From: Candidatus Accumulibacter affinis | Lineage (GTDB): Bacteria > Pseudomonadota > Gammaproteobacteria > Burkholderiales > Rhodocyclaceae | Reading direction: 5' to 3' | NCBI GenBank assembly: GCA_016713625.1 | Contig: JADJOT010000009.1 | Span: 620,001-684,000 of the forward strand | DNA length: 64,000 nt | Shown here: piece after piece, positions 51,881 to 61,878 of the stretch | How positions within the stretch are numbered: the first letter of the stretch is position 1 | How the letters are laid out: every line of letters begins with the position of its first letter | Notes under the pieces: generated by a model | What the model was told of the DNA's origin: nothing | The model's database searches: none | The model's input: only the letters and a program-made list of their open reading frames with translations | Translations under genes and position numbers: made by a program

Positions 51881-51900
51881 TTTCCAGCCTTGGAGTGTTT

Positions 51901-53169
51901 ATGTCGCTCAATGACCCACAGTGGGGCAATCGCGGCAACGATGGCGGCGGTGGCAAGCGCCCCAATCAGGGGCCGCCCGACCTCGAACAGTTGTGGCGTG
52001 ACCTCAACCGGCGCTTGTCCGGAATTTTCGACAGGAAGCGTGCGGGCGGCGATCCAGGCGGTGACCGCGGTGGTGACGGCCCGCCCTTCAAGTTCAGTCC
52101 AAAGTTCCTCGGTGGCGGCATTGGTCTTCTCCTGGCCCTCGTCGTGGTGGTTTGGCTGGCCAGCGGTTTCTACATCGTCGATGCCTCGCAACGCGGCATC
52201 GTGCTGCAGTTCGGCCGTTACAAAGAGACCACCGACCCCGGTCTGCGTTGGCGTCTGCCGTATCCGATCCAGGCCAATGAGCTGGTGAATATCTCCGGCG
52301 TGCGCACCGTCGAAATCGGCTATCGCGGCAGCGAGAAGAACAAGGTGCTCAAGGAGGCACTGATGCTCACGGACGATGAAAACATCATCAACATCCAGTT
52401 TGCCGTGCAATGGTTCCTGAATGAACCGGTTGAGTATGTTTTCAACAACCGCCACCCTGACGAGGCGGTAATGCAGGTGGCGGAGACGGCAATTCGCGAA
52501 GTGGTCGGCAAGAACAAGATGGACTTCGTGCTCTACGAAGGCCGCGAGCAGGTCGCGGTCAATGCCCAGCAGCTGATGCAGGACATTCTCGATCGTTACA
52601 AGACCGGTATCCTGATTTCGAAAGTCACGATGCAGAACGCGCAGCCGCCGGAGCAGGTACAAGCGGCGTTCGACGATGCGGTCAAGGCCTCGCAGGATCG
52701 TGAGCGGCAGAAGAACGAAGGCCAGGCCTACGCCAATGACGTGATCCCGAAAGCGCGCGGCACCTCGGCGCGCTTGCTCGAAGAGGCCGAGGGTTACAAG
52801 AAACGCGTCATCGCGGCTTCCGAGGGGGATGCCAGCCGTTTCAAACAGATCTACACGGAGTACGCGAAGGCGCCAGAAGTGACGCGCAGCCGGATGTACC
52901 TGGAGACCATGCAGCAGGTGTATTCGAACACCAGCAAGGTGTTGGTCGATACCAAGGGACAGGGCAACCTGCTCTACCTGCCGCTCGACAAGCTGCTGCA
53001 GGCTGCCGGAACGGTCGCGGCGGCGGCGCCGCCAGGGGGAAGCAGCCCGGAGACAGCTGCGGCGCGAACGGGCCCGGCGGTTTCCGGCGAGGTGCCGCCG
53101 CAGGTGGTCGAGAAAAACGAAGCACGTTCGCGTGAAACGCTCAGGCAGCGTGATCGGGAGTCGCGCTGA
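51901..53169 (+). CDS. hflK: FtsH-protease modulator HflK
   Basis: 422 residues. A Gly/Asn-rich cytoplasmic N-terminus (NRGNDGGGGKRPNQGP-like) precedes one membrane helix (about 75-95). A SPFH/prohibitin domain follows (ASQRGIVLQFGRYKETTDPG, NVSGVRTVEIGYRGSE-like NISGVRTVEIGYRG). With HflC it forms a membrane cage around FtsH and restrains its proteolysis. The start at 51901 has TTGGAGTG upstream; the ATG at 51877 overlapping the hflX stop would add eight residues. The C-terminus is acidic/Ala-rich. The stop overlaps the hflC start. Confidence 0.95.
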   Translation: MSLNDPQWGNRGNDGGGGKRPNQGPPDLEQLWRDLNRRLSGIFDRKRAGGDPGGDRGGDGPPFKFSPKFLGGGIGLLLALVVVVWLASGFYIVDASQRGIVLQFGRYKETTDPGLRWRLPYPIQANELVNISGVRTVEIGYRGSEKNKVLKEALMLTDDENIINIQFAVQWFLNEPVEYVFNNRHPDEAVMQVAETAIREVVGKNKMDFVLYEGREQVAVNAQQLMQDILDRYKTGILISKVTMQNAQPPEQVQAAFDDAVKASQDRERQKNEGQAYANDVIPKARGTSARLLEEAEGYKKRVIAASEGDASRFKQIYTEYAKAPEVTRSRMYLETMQQVYSNTSKVLVDTKGQGNLLYLPLDKLLQAAGTVAAAAPPGGSSPETAAARTGPAVSGEVPPQVVEKNEARSRETLRQRDRESR

Positions 53170-54059
53170 TGAGAGCAAGCATGAATGTGGTAGCGGCCGT
53201 CTTCGTGGCCGTGCTGGTGGTGCTCGGTGCGACCATTTTCACGGTCGATCAGCGGCAATACGCGATCATCTTCCAGCTCGGCGAAATCCGCCAGGTCATC
53301 GACGAGCCGGGGCTGTACTTCAAGTGGCCGATGATCCAGAACGTGCGCTATTTCGACAAGCGCATTCTCACCATCGACAGTGCAGAGCCGGAGCGCTTCA
53401 TTACTTCGGAAAAGAAGAACGTGCTGGTTGATTCGTTCACCAAGTGGCGAATCATCGATCCGAAGCTGTATTACATCTCGGTTGCCGGTGATGAATCGCG
53501 TGCCAAGACACGCCTCACCCAGACCGTCAACGCCGGGCTGCGCGAGGAGTTCGGCAAGCGTACCGTGCATGATGTCGTTTCCGGCGAGCGGGACAAGCTG
53601 ATGCAGCAGATGCGCGAGAAAGCCGACCTCGACGCGCGCAAGATCGGTGTGCAGATTGTCGACGTGCGCGTCAAACGCGTCGAGCTGCCCGATGACGTCA
53701 GCGAATCGGTTTACCGGCGCATGGACGCAGAACGCAAGCGCGTGGCCAATGAGCTGCGCTCACAGGGTTCTGCGGAAGCCGAAAAGATTCGCGCCGACGC
53801 CGACAAACAGCGCGAGGTGATTGTCGCCGAGGCCTACCGCGACGCCCAGAAGATGAAGGGGGAAGGCGATGCCAAGGCTACCGCCATCTATGCCCAGGCC
53901 TTTGAAAACAGTCCGGAATTCTATGCGTTCTATCGTAGTCTCGAAGCCTATCGCAACAGCTTCAAGGGCAAGAACGACATCATCGTCGTCGAACCCAGTT
54001 CGGATTTCTTCAAATACATGAAGAGTGTCGGCCGAGGCGGCGACAAAGCCGGCAGATGA
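53169..54059 (+). CDS. hflC: FtsH-protease modulator HflC
   Basis: 296 residues with an N-terminal membrane anchor (about 5-25) and a SPFH domain containing FTVDQRQYAIIFQLGEIRQV, DKRILTIDSAEPERFIT and VDVRVKRVELPDDVSESVYRRM-type stretches (VDVRVKRVELPDDVSESVY). The coiled-coil and final helix are typical. It partners HflK in the FtsH cage. One-base overlap with hflK (TGATG) and ATGA overlap with the DUF2065 gene indicate a tightly coupled operon. Confidence 0.96.
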   Translation: MRASMNVVAAVFVAVLVVLGATIFTVDQRQYAIIFQLGEIRQVIDEPGLYFKWPMIQNVRYFDKRILTIDSAEPERFITSEKKNVLVDSFTKWRIIDPKLYYISVAGDESRAKTRLTQTVNAGLREEFGKRTVHDVVSGERDKLMQQMREKADLDARKIGVQIVDVRVKRVELPDDVSESVYRRMDAERKRVANELRSQGSAEAEKIRADADKQREVIVAEAYRDAQKMKGEGDAKATAIYAQAFENSPEFYAFYRSLEAYRNSFKGKNDIIVVEPSSDFFKYMKSVGRGGDKAGR

Positions 54060-54241
54060 TCCACAACCTGTTGCTTGCCCTGGCCCTGATGCTGGTGCTT
54101 GAAGGGCTGCTGCCGTTCGTCGCTCCGAGTGCCTGGCGCGAAACCTTCCGTCGTCTGATTCGTTTTTCTGACGGGCAGATACGTTTCGTCGGGCTGACCT
54201 CGATGCTGATCGGGCTGGTGCTGCTGATGATCTTCCGATGA
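54056..54241 (+). CDS. DUF2065 small membrane protein
   Basis: 61 residues, almost entirely two hydrophobic helices (LLLALALMLVLEGLLPFVAP and VGLTSMLIGLVLLMIF) joined by WRETFRRLIRFSDGQIR, the DUF2065 pattern. Its function is unknown; it is conserved between hflC and hisZ in Betaproteobacteria. It overlaps both neighbours by four bases. Confidence 0.92.
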   Translation: MIHNLLLALALMLVLEGLLPFVAPSAWRETFRRLIRFSDGQIRFVGLTSMLIGLVLLMIFR

Positions 54242-55400
54242 ACTGGCTGCTGCCCGAACATATCGCCGATGCCCTGCCGTCGGAAGCCGCCCGCATTGAA
54301 AGCTTGCGGCGAACGCTGCTCGATCTGTTCCGGGTGCATGGCTACGAGTTGGTCATGCCACCGCTGCTCGAACACCTCGATTCGCTGCTCACCGGCTCGG
54401 GTCAGGATTTGCGGCTGCGTACCTTCAAGCTCGTCGATCAGTTGTCGGGACGCACCCTCGGCGTGCGCGCCGATATCACACCACAGGTTGCCCGCATCGA
54501 TGCGCACCTGCTCAATCGCCAGGGGGTGACGCGTCTCTGCTACTGCGGCAGCGTACTGCATACGCTGCCGGCATCGTTGACGGCGAGCCGCGAGCCGATC
54601 CAGCTCGGGGCAGAGTTGTACGGGCATGCCGGCGTCGCCGCGGACCGCGAAGTCATTCGGCTGATGGCCAGCGCATTGACGGCTGCCGGAGTTCCCGCCG
54701 CACGCATCGATCTCGGTCATGTTGGCGTGTTTCGCGCCCTGGCTGCGGCAGCCGGCCTCGACGCCGAACTCGAGCAGGCGCTGCTGCAACTGCTGCAGGC
54801 CAAGGACGTGCCCAGTTTGCGTACGCTCTGCGGCAAGGTCGACACGCCTTTGCGCATCGCTTTGCTGGCCTTGCCCGATCTCTACGGCGGCGTCGAGACG
54901 CTGACGGCGGCGGCCAGGGTGCTGCCCGCGTTGCCCGAAATAGCGCTTGCTCTGGAAACCCTACAGCAATTACAGGCGTCGCTGCCTGACCTGCCGCTGT
55001 CCTTCGATCTGGCTGACCTGCGCGGTTACCACTATCACAACGGCGTCGTTTTTGCGGCCTATTGTCCGGCCTTGTCGAGTGCCATCGCGCGCGGTGGCCG
55101 CTATGACGGCGTTGGCAAGGCTTTTGGCCGCGCGCGGCCGGCAACCGGTTTTTCGCTGGATTTGCGCGATCTGGCGCGACGGGCTGCAGCTGGCAGCCAG
55201 CCGGCGGCCATCCTGGCGCCCTATGCGGCAGCCAACGCGGCTTTGACCAGGACGATTGCGGCACTGCGCGAGCAGGGAGAGGTCGTCGTCGAACTTCTGC
55301 CGGGCGAATTGGGCAGCGAAGGGCCGCTGGGCGACCGCCAGCTCGCCGAAGTCGATGGACAATGGCTAATTCAGGCAATCAACAGGAACGGGTCACCATA

Positions 55401-55401
<1 letters not shown>
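54238..55401 (+). CDS. hisZ: ATP phosphoribosyltransferase regulatory subunit HisZ
   Basis: 387 residues related to histidyl-tRNA synthetase but lacking tRNA function. Blocks include LPEHIADALPSEAARIESLRR, DLFRVHGYELVMPPLLEHLD, LGVRADITPQVARIDAHLLN and a later DLRGYHYHNGVVFAAYCPAL with GGRYDGVG. It combines with short-form HisG for the first step of histidine synthesis. No hisG is in the window, which is usual for this locus. Overlaps with both neighbours (ATGA before, TAATG after). Confidence 0.95.
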
Positions 55402-56708
<1,307 letters not shown>

Positions 56709-56806
56709 CCAGCAGGCTGCGGACAGCGCCGTGGGTGGCCAGGAGTCCGCTGGAGCAAGGCAGTTGGCTATGATGCAGTCCGATCTTTCTAGCGAGGGAG
56801 GTAAGC

Positions 56807-57835
56807 ATGGGCATTCTCGACTGGTTCAAGAACCGGCCGGCGCAATTCGATCCGGATCGCGTCTCCGAAGAAATGATTCGCCTGGCAACCGAAAAGGCGA
56901 TCACTGTCACCAACTCGCGGCTGCAAGTGCTGCCTTCTTGCCATCAGCGGCTGGCGCCAGCGGTCGCGACGACGATCGACTATCTGCGTGGATTGGTGCA
57001 GGTACTCCCAGCCCCGCGCGCGTTGTCGTCGGCCAGCTGGGTAGGCGATCCGGCGCTGCGGGCATTCTTCGTTGCGCCGACCGACATTCCGGCCGTGCTT
57101 GGCCGGTCGGACAACCTGCGCACGCTATTCGACAAGTTTCCCGAGTTGGACGAGGCCTGTCTGATTCTGGGAATGGCGCTCAGTGAGCAGCGCGTCTTAG
57201 GGATGGCGCTTCAGGGCGACATGGTGCAGCGCGATGTAGTGCAGACCAGCGTCAGTTTCTCGGACCATCGTGCGCATATCTGCGGGCGCGACGAGTCCCG
57301 TTTGAAGCGGGTCGTAGGTGCGGAAGCGTTCGAGTATCTGCTCGCCCAGGCGCTCGCCGAGATTGGCGAGGATCGCGTCGAAAGGCAGGAACTCGAGGGC
57401 AACCGCTCGCTGCTCCGCGCGCGCCTGCGCCTGCTGCGGCAGCAGGGACCCGGTCTGGGATCGATGTTCGGTGCGCCGCCGGCGGCGCGCAGCGAGCAGG
57501 CCAGGCTGGAGGCGGAACTGCTGGAAAACGAGCAGCAGTTGCAGGCCGTTGGTGGCAGCGAGTCGGCGCTGGAAGTGGAATTGGACTGCCTGAAGGAGGT
57601 GCTCGAGAATCCGTCGCGTTATCTGCGCATCGAGCCGAAACAGTTACGCCTCAGTACGCTGAACGTCGTCGCCGAGAAGAACAGTGGCGAGCTGGCTGCC
57701 GAGGTCGATTTCGCCATGGCGGAACTGACCGGGGCGCGGCCGGTGCGCCGGGCCTTCGTGGTGGCGCGAATTGCGCGCAGCGAACTACCAGCGAAGGCAA
57801 AGATCAATTTTGACGATGCCGCGCGTTACCTGTGA
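56807..57835 (+). CDS. Unrecognised cytoplasmic protein with coiled coil
   Basis: 342 residues beginning MGILDWFKNRPAQFDPDRV, with GGAGG shortly before the ATG. I do not recognise a family. Residues ~195-265 form a long charged/Gln-rich coiled coil (EGNRSLLRARLRLLRQQGPG then EAELLENEQQLQAV). The C-terminal part has a short strand-rich segment with ARPVRRAFVVARIARSELP. No signal peptide or membrane helix is seen. It lies between purA and the phasin-like gene on the same strand, 98 bases after purA. Confidence 0.7.
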   Translation: MGILDWFKNRPAQFDPDRVSEEMIRLATEKAITVTNSRLQVLPSCHQRLAPAVATTIDYLRGLVQVLPAPRALSSASWVGDPALRAFFVAPTDIPAVLGRSDNLRTLFDKFPELDEACLILGMALSEQRVLGMALQGDMVQRDVVQTSVSFSDHRAHICGRDESRLKRVVGAEAFEYLLAQALAEIGEDRVERQELEGNRSLLRARLRLLRQQGPGLGSMFGAPPAARSEQARLEAELLENEQQLQAVGGSESALEVELDCLKEVLENPSRYLRIEPKQLRLSTLNVVAEKNSGELAAEVDFAMAELTGARPVRRAFVVARIARSELPAKAKINFDDAARYL

Positions 57836-57982
57836 GTGGCGCGTGGTACTTTTAGGGGAGGGCAGATGCCCATCCTCGCTCCTTTGCTGAAGCAACTGCC
57901 AGACTGTGCAAGCGAGGAAAATCCCCACCACCAAGCATGGACGTGTGTTTTCACGTCCGCCATCCGCCGAGGAGAATCAGGT

Positions 57983-58468
57983 ATGAATCGAGAAGAACTC
58001 CGTGACCAACTGCTTTCGCCGGTCCTGCAATGGATCCGGCTGGGGCGACAGAGCAGCGAATTGATGGTCCGTTCGATGGAGGTGATCAGCGAACGCAGCA
58101 ACGGCCTGGTGCGGGGCGTAACGCTTCGCGACAGCCATGACTGGACCGAAATGGGACTGATGACCCGGGAAAAGGTCACCGTTCCCCTTGAGTCGGCTGC
58201 CGCCATGACTTCGGCACTGCAGAGCGAGGCGCAACGGTTCCTGACCCAGATCAGCGAGGCCACGCTGGCCGTCGTCAGCAGTACGATGACCCTGGCAAGT
58301 AGCCGCAGCAGCGAGGATTTCAGCGCCCGGCAGACCGCGCTGTGCAGCTCGCTGCTAGGCGTCGCGCTGAGCTGGTACCAGCTTTCCGGTCGCGCCGCCG
58401 AGGTTGCCGAGCAGGGTCTGCGGCCGATTCTCCGCCAGGTCAAGGACAACGCACAGCGGTTGGCTTAA
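57983..58468 (+). CDS. Phasin-like protein
   Basis: 161 residues, all helical and low in aromatic residues, with amphipathic repeats such as MTSALQSEAQRFLTQISEAT and VAEQGLRPILRQVKDNAQRL. These resemble the phasin family that coats polyhydroxyalkanoate granules. GGAG precedes the ATG at 57983. The similarity is by composition and pattern only; another helical surface or apolipoprotein-like protein cannot be excluded. The sequence downstream is the insertion-sequence-rich region. Confidence 0.5.
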   Translation: MNREELRDQLLSPVLQWIRLGRQSSELMVRSMEVISERSNGLVRGVTLRDSHDWTEMGLMTREKVTVPLESAAAMTSALQSEAQRFLTQISEATLAVVSSTMTLASSRSSEDFSARQTALCSSLLGVALSWYQLSGRAAEVAEQGLRPILRQVKDNAQRLA

Positions 58469-58796
58469 CGCCAGCTGACCGGACTTCTTTCGAGACAAGG
58501 AAGTCCGAAACTCCATTCTTGCTATTGCCTGCCGTTTCGGAACCGGCCACATGACCCTTTGGCGGCATATTCAACCAGCTTGCCAAGTGATCTCGCACGC
58601 AACGGCCGGCGTCTGGTCGCCAGCCAGGCTGATGCCACGCTGACCCTGTTCGCCGTCGCGGCCGGCCAGATCGACGAAGCGACGTTTGCGCGCTGGTTGC
58701 GCGAGCACAGCGGGCAGCGTCAGGGCTGACCTCGTCCTGCGCAACGTGCAGATGCGATCAGACCTCGGATAAGGTGATTGTTGAAGCAATCAAAAC
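58469..58796 (+). other. Intergenic stretch with an orphan open frame
   Basis: After the phasin-like gene there is no clear gene. A rightward frame open from TTG 58559 to the stop at 58727-58729 would encode 56 residues, including RRLVASQADATLTLFAVAAG and ATFARWLREHSG. It looks like the tail of a real protein. There is no ribosome-binding site, and I do not recognise the family, so it is listed as a possible gene remnant rather than a CDS. Confidence 0.35.
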
Positions 58797-58851
58797 ATGT
58801 GGATTAAAACGCCCAAACAATGTGGATTGTTATCGGCTATCCATGTGGATT
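58797..58851 (+). repeat. Three 9-bp direct repeats with 23-bp period
   Basis: ATGTGGATT occurs at 58797-58805, 58820-58828 and 58843-58851, exactly 23 bases apart; the bases between differ. The pattern is iteron-like and lies just outside the degenerate transposase. It may be a transposase or replication-protein binding site. Confidence 0.75.
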
Positions 58852-58949
58852 GCCAGCGATTTCATCCGTATGTCGATGGCAACGTGTGCATAACGCGCTT
58901 CGCCATGAATCTCATGCTGGCCTCTGGCGGATATCCGTAGACGGTGTCC

Positions 58950-59375
58950 GCGTTGACGACCGGGCCGCCTACACGGCGGCACTGGAGCAGGCCAGCGTTG
59001 CCGATCAGATCGAGTCGTTCGCCGATTTCGTCGCGCGGTGTGTTCGCTGGCCATGTCGGGGCGATGGGCAACGATCAGACGAAACCCCTGCCACTTCAGC
59101 TCACCAAACACCTCTTCCGTCGCCGACTGGGAGTTCTTCTCGTGGAACGGGGCGAGCCGGCGGTCAAAATCCCCGTAGCGCCGGGCCGGGACAGCCAGAA
59201 TGAACTCCAGCGGCTGATCACCGACGCGCAGCGCCCGGAATGGCTTCGAGATGGTCGAGACTCAGCAGGCCGCGATCGGCCACCAGCACCACCCGCTTGG
59301 TCGGATAGCGTGCCAGCACTTTCTCGATCGTCGGCACCAGCGTCGTCGTCTCGCCGGTATTGCCGACGGAGACCT
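58950..59375 (-). mobile_element. Degenerate IS4-superfamily (IS1634-like) transposase remnant
   Basis: On the minus strand one frame reads VGNTGETTTLVPTIEKVLAR, then YPTKRVVLVADRGLLSLDHL. It is broken by a frameshift near 59240. The next frame reads LRVGDQPLEFILAVPARRYG, then EEVFGELKWQGFRLIVAHRP, and after another shift DEIGERLDLIGNAG. These are pieces of an IS1634-type DDE transposase (the ADRGLLS block holds a catalytic Asp). Both ends of the gene are missing, so it is an inactive relic. The upstream side abuts an IS701 end fragment at about 59375. Confidence 0.75.
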
Positions 59376-59491
59376 CGCAGCATCCACCATCGACCGGCAT
59401 CAACGGCGGCGCCAAGCCATGGAATCCGTCTATCGAAAGCAGGCAGCCATGTTCTCCGCATCAGATTGAAATGCAATCTGACAAAGTAGAA
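59370..59491 (+). mobile_element. IS701-family terminal fragment
   Basis: About 120 bases match, in opposite orientation, the 60354-60480 end of the IS701-family element. In plus-strand translation SQHPPSTGINGGAKPWNPSI and PHQIEMQSDKVEM correspond to SQHPSSTDIDGGAKPWNPPI and PHQIEMQSDKVEL on the minus strand of the larger element. The terminal-repeat match runs to AAGTAGAA at 59490 and lacks the last eight bases. It is a truncated second copy, inverted relative to the first, with hicAB between them. Confidence 0.8.
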
Positions 59492-59628
59492 ATGCGCAAA
59501 CTTCGCCAATGCCAACAGCACGCGCGAGGAAGTGGTGCTGAACTTTGGCGTGAACAACAGTTGGGATCGCGCACGTTTCTTGCTCTTGGATGCCGGGCAT
59601 GATTTCACGACAGCGCGGAAAATAACAT

Positions 59629-59672
59629 AAGTGTTGCATTTCACTTGACAAACGCAACACTTCTGTTAGGCT
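59629..59672 (+). promoter_or_regulatory. hicAB promoter and inverted-repeat operator
   Basis: A perfect 9-bp inverted repeat AAGTGTTGC (59629-59637) and GCAACACTT (59654-59662) brackets a consensus -35 TTGACA (59645-59650). TAGGCT (59667-59672) sits 16 bases downstream as a plausible -10. The ATG of hicA is at 59679. HicB antitoxins of the helix-turn-helix type repress their operon by binding such repeats, so autoregulation is expected. Confidence 0.7.
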
Positions 59673-59678
59673 TCACAC

Positions 59679-59855
59679 ATGAACTCCAAGCAGATGAAGA
59701 AATGGCTAGAGCAACAGGGCGCGACTTTCCAGCCCGGTAAAGGCTCGCACCTGAAGGTGTTTCTGAATGGCAAGCAGTCTTCCCTCCCCATGCACGGCAC
59801 CACCGAGCTTGGTAAGGGGCTGGAAGCCGCAATCAAACGACAGCTTGGCTTGTGA
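59679..59855 (+). CDS. hicA: HicA toxin (mRNA interferase)
   Basis: 58 residues beginning MNSKQMKKWLEQQGATFQ. The dsRBD-like fold of HicA is shown by the GATFQPGKGSHLKVFLNGKQ segment with the catalytic His in KGSHLKV, then SSLPMHGTTELGKGLEAAIK. HicA cleaves mRNA until neutralised by HicB. Toxin-first order with 13 bases between genes is the standard layout. No frameshift or stop disturbs the gene, so it may be active, unlike the insertion sequences around it. Confidence 0.92.
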   Translation: MNSKQMKKWLEQQGATFQPGKGSHLKVFLNGKQSSLPMHGTTELGKGLEAAIKRQLGL

Positions 59856-59868
59856 AGTGAAGGAGAAA

Positions 59869-60288
59869 ATGATGTTCGACTACCCCGTGACCTTGACCCC
59901 CGATGACGGCACCGTGCTGGTCACGTTTGCCGATGTGCCCGAAGCCATCACCTTCGGTGCTGACGAGGATGAAGCCCTGCTGAACGCAATCGATGCACTG
60001 GAAACCGGCTTGTCCTTCTATGTCGATGCTCGCAAACCGCTACCCGTCGCCAGTCAGCCGGCAACTGGACAAAAAACCGTGCGGCCATCGGCGCTGGAAT
60101 GTGCCAAGCTGGGCGTGTACCAAGCGATGACCGATCAGGGAATCAAGAAGGCGGAACTCGCCCGCCGCTTGGGGTGGCATATGCCGCAAGTTGATCGCTT
60201 GTTTGACCTGCGTCACGCCTCAAAGCTCGACCAGATCGAGGCTGCTGCCAACGTGCTAGGCAAACACGTTCACGTGCAGATTGCCTGA
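59869..60288 (+). CDS. hicB: HicB antitoxin
   Basis: 139 residues (140 if translation begins at the first of two adjacent ATGs, 59869 or 59872). The N-terminal RNase H-like fold has YPVTLTPDDGTVLVTFADVP and EAITFGADEDEALLNAIDAL, the usual HicB core. The C-terminal helix-turn-helix domain (QGIKKAELARRLGWHMPQVD) is that of the DNA-binding subtype, which supports repression at the inverted repeat upstream. AAGGAG precedes the start. The gene ends 58 bases before the left end of the IS701-family element. Confidence 0.92.
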   Translation: MMFDYPVTLTPDDGTVLVTFADVPEAITFGADEDEALLNAIDALETGLSFYVDARKPLPVASQPATGQKTVRPSALECAKLGVYQAMTDQGIKKAELARRLGWHMPQVDRLFDLRHASKLDQIEAAANVLGKHVHVQIA

Positions 60289-60346
60289 CACAAACGAAAA
60301 TACTGAGAAATTTTCGGGTGAGCTCAGGCAAGCCTGAATGAAAGTT

Positions 60347-61878
60347 GCCACTAATTCTACTTTGTCAGATTGCATTTCAATTTGATGCGGAGAGCATGGC
60401 AGCTTGCTGTCTATAGGCGGATTCCATGGCTTGGCGCCGCCGTCGATGTCGGTCGATGATGGATGCTGCGAGATCGTTGTCGGTGACGATCTTGGTGGGC
60501 AACCGATGGCGCATGATCTCCACCAAGTCGCGGCAGGAGAGCAGTTCGGCCGTCTCGCGATGGGCCATGCGCTCCTTGGCGAGGAACATGGTCGCAATCA
60601 TGACCAGGGCCATGTGATGGTGCCACGCCTGCCAGCGGCGGACCTGATACTCGGCCATGCCGCAGGCGCTCTTGGCCTCCCGGAAGGACTGCTCGACGAA
60701 ATGGCGCGCTCCTGCATTTCTGCCAAGCGGCGCAAGGAAGCCCTGGGCTTGGCATTGGACAGGCCGAACTTGAGTTTCGTCCCATCGATTTCCCGGCGTC
60801 CCAGGAGATGCCAGCGGCTCGCCGACGGCGCCTTGCCGTCCCAGACCCACACCCTCTGGGTGAGATAGTCGGCGATCACCTCGCCCTTCTCGCCGTCACG
60901 GATCGACAAACGCCCCCAGGCGGATGCCGATTGCGTGGCTGCCCACTCCGCCACCGTCATGGATACCGCCGCGGTCTGCCGCCGACGGGGCGCTCGACCC
61001 TTTGGCGAACGACGAGCCACCACGGTGGGTGCGGGATCCTGGAGATAGATCGCCTGATCCGAATGCACCTCCGCGAAAAAGATCTCTCCCTCGCCATCCA
61101 GTTCCCCGAGCAGCCAGGGCAAGTGCCCGTAGCCACCATCAAAGGCGACGAAAGAGAAGTGCAAGCCTTCCCGCCTCAGGCGCATCACCATGTCCAGGGC
61201 GATCTCGCCCTTGGTGCGGAACACCTGCGCCTCCTCAGGCACCCCCCACCACCTCGCAACGGGTCGTATCTTTGGTCCACGTTTCCGGCAGATACAAGTC
61301 GGCATCCACCACGCTCGCCACGCCGTCTCGCGTCACCGCCGCGAAGACGCCCACCTGACAGTTATCAACCTTCCCCAAGCGACCGTTCCACTGCCGCGCC
61401 ACGCCTGCGGACATGTTTCCCTTCTTTCCGAATGCGCTCTCGTCGAGAAGCAGAGCGCTGGGGTAGCCGAAATGCGTATTGGCATCGACCACCAGTTGCC
61501 GACGCACCCCGCGCCGATCCCAGTTGGACTCGCTCAGCATATGATGCAGGGGCTGATAGCGGCTGTCGGCTACGGTTTCCGCCATGCACTCCAGGTTACG
61601 GCGCGAACTCTGGAACAGCCCGTGCAGATACCGGCGCGCTGTGTCTTCTACCGAACGGGTCCGGCTTTGAAAGCAATGGAGATAGGGCGTGAAGTGCGAA
61701 TCGAAGTGCTCTAGTGCCGAAGCGACCAGCGCAGATATGCTATCGACGTATTCGAGTTGACATTGTCATTTACAACTCCATGAATAGATTGAAAAATCAC
61801 GACATACGGCATTCTACCACGTGACAAACGCAGATCGCGCAAGAGCGAATACGAATCTGACAAAGTAGAATTAGTGGC
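60347..61878 (-). mobile_element. IS701-family insertion sequence, complete ends, disrupted transposase
   Basis: Perfect 25-bp terminal inverted repeats lie at 60347-60371 (starting GCCACTAATTCTACTTTG) and 61854-61878 (ending CAAAGTAGAATTAGTGGC), giving a 1532-bp element. It contains one transposase coding region on the minus strand with two frameshifts. The right end abuts the stop codon of the Fic gene. No direct target duplication is evident in the few bases on either side, but the flanks may have diverged. Confidence 0.85.
60377..61765 (-). pseudogene. IS701-family transposase, two frameshifts
   Basis: Reading leftward, the N-terminal part (open from 61765) contains MAETVADSRYQPLHHMLSES and VDANTHFGYPSALLLDESAF, the DDE region of IS701 transposases. 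It ends prematurely at 61235 because a run of six G near 61252 has one base too many for the expected EVVGVPEEAQVF. The second frame continues with EIALDMVMRLRREGLHFSFV and FDGGYGHLPWLLGEL. A one-base deletion near 60714 then shifts to the frame with RHFVEQSFREAKSACGMAEY and the end at 60377. No in-frame start codon with a site is visible at the 5' end. Sequencing error or true decay cannot be separated here. Confidence 0.82.

Noticed and set aside
58797..58851. DnaA-box cluster
   Set aside because: TGTGGATT resembles the DnaA box complement, but position two of the consensus mismatches in all copies and no dnaA or dnaN gene is near.
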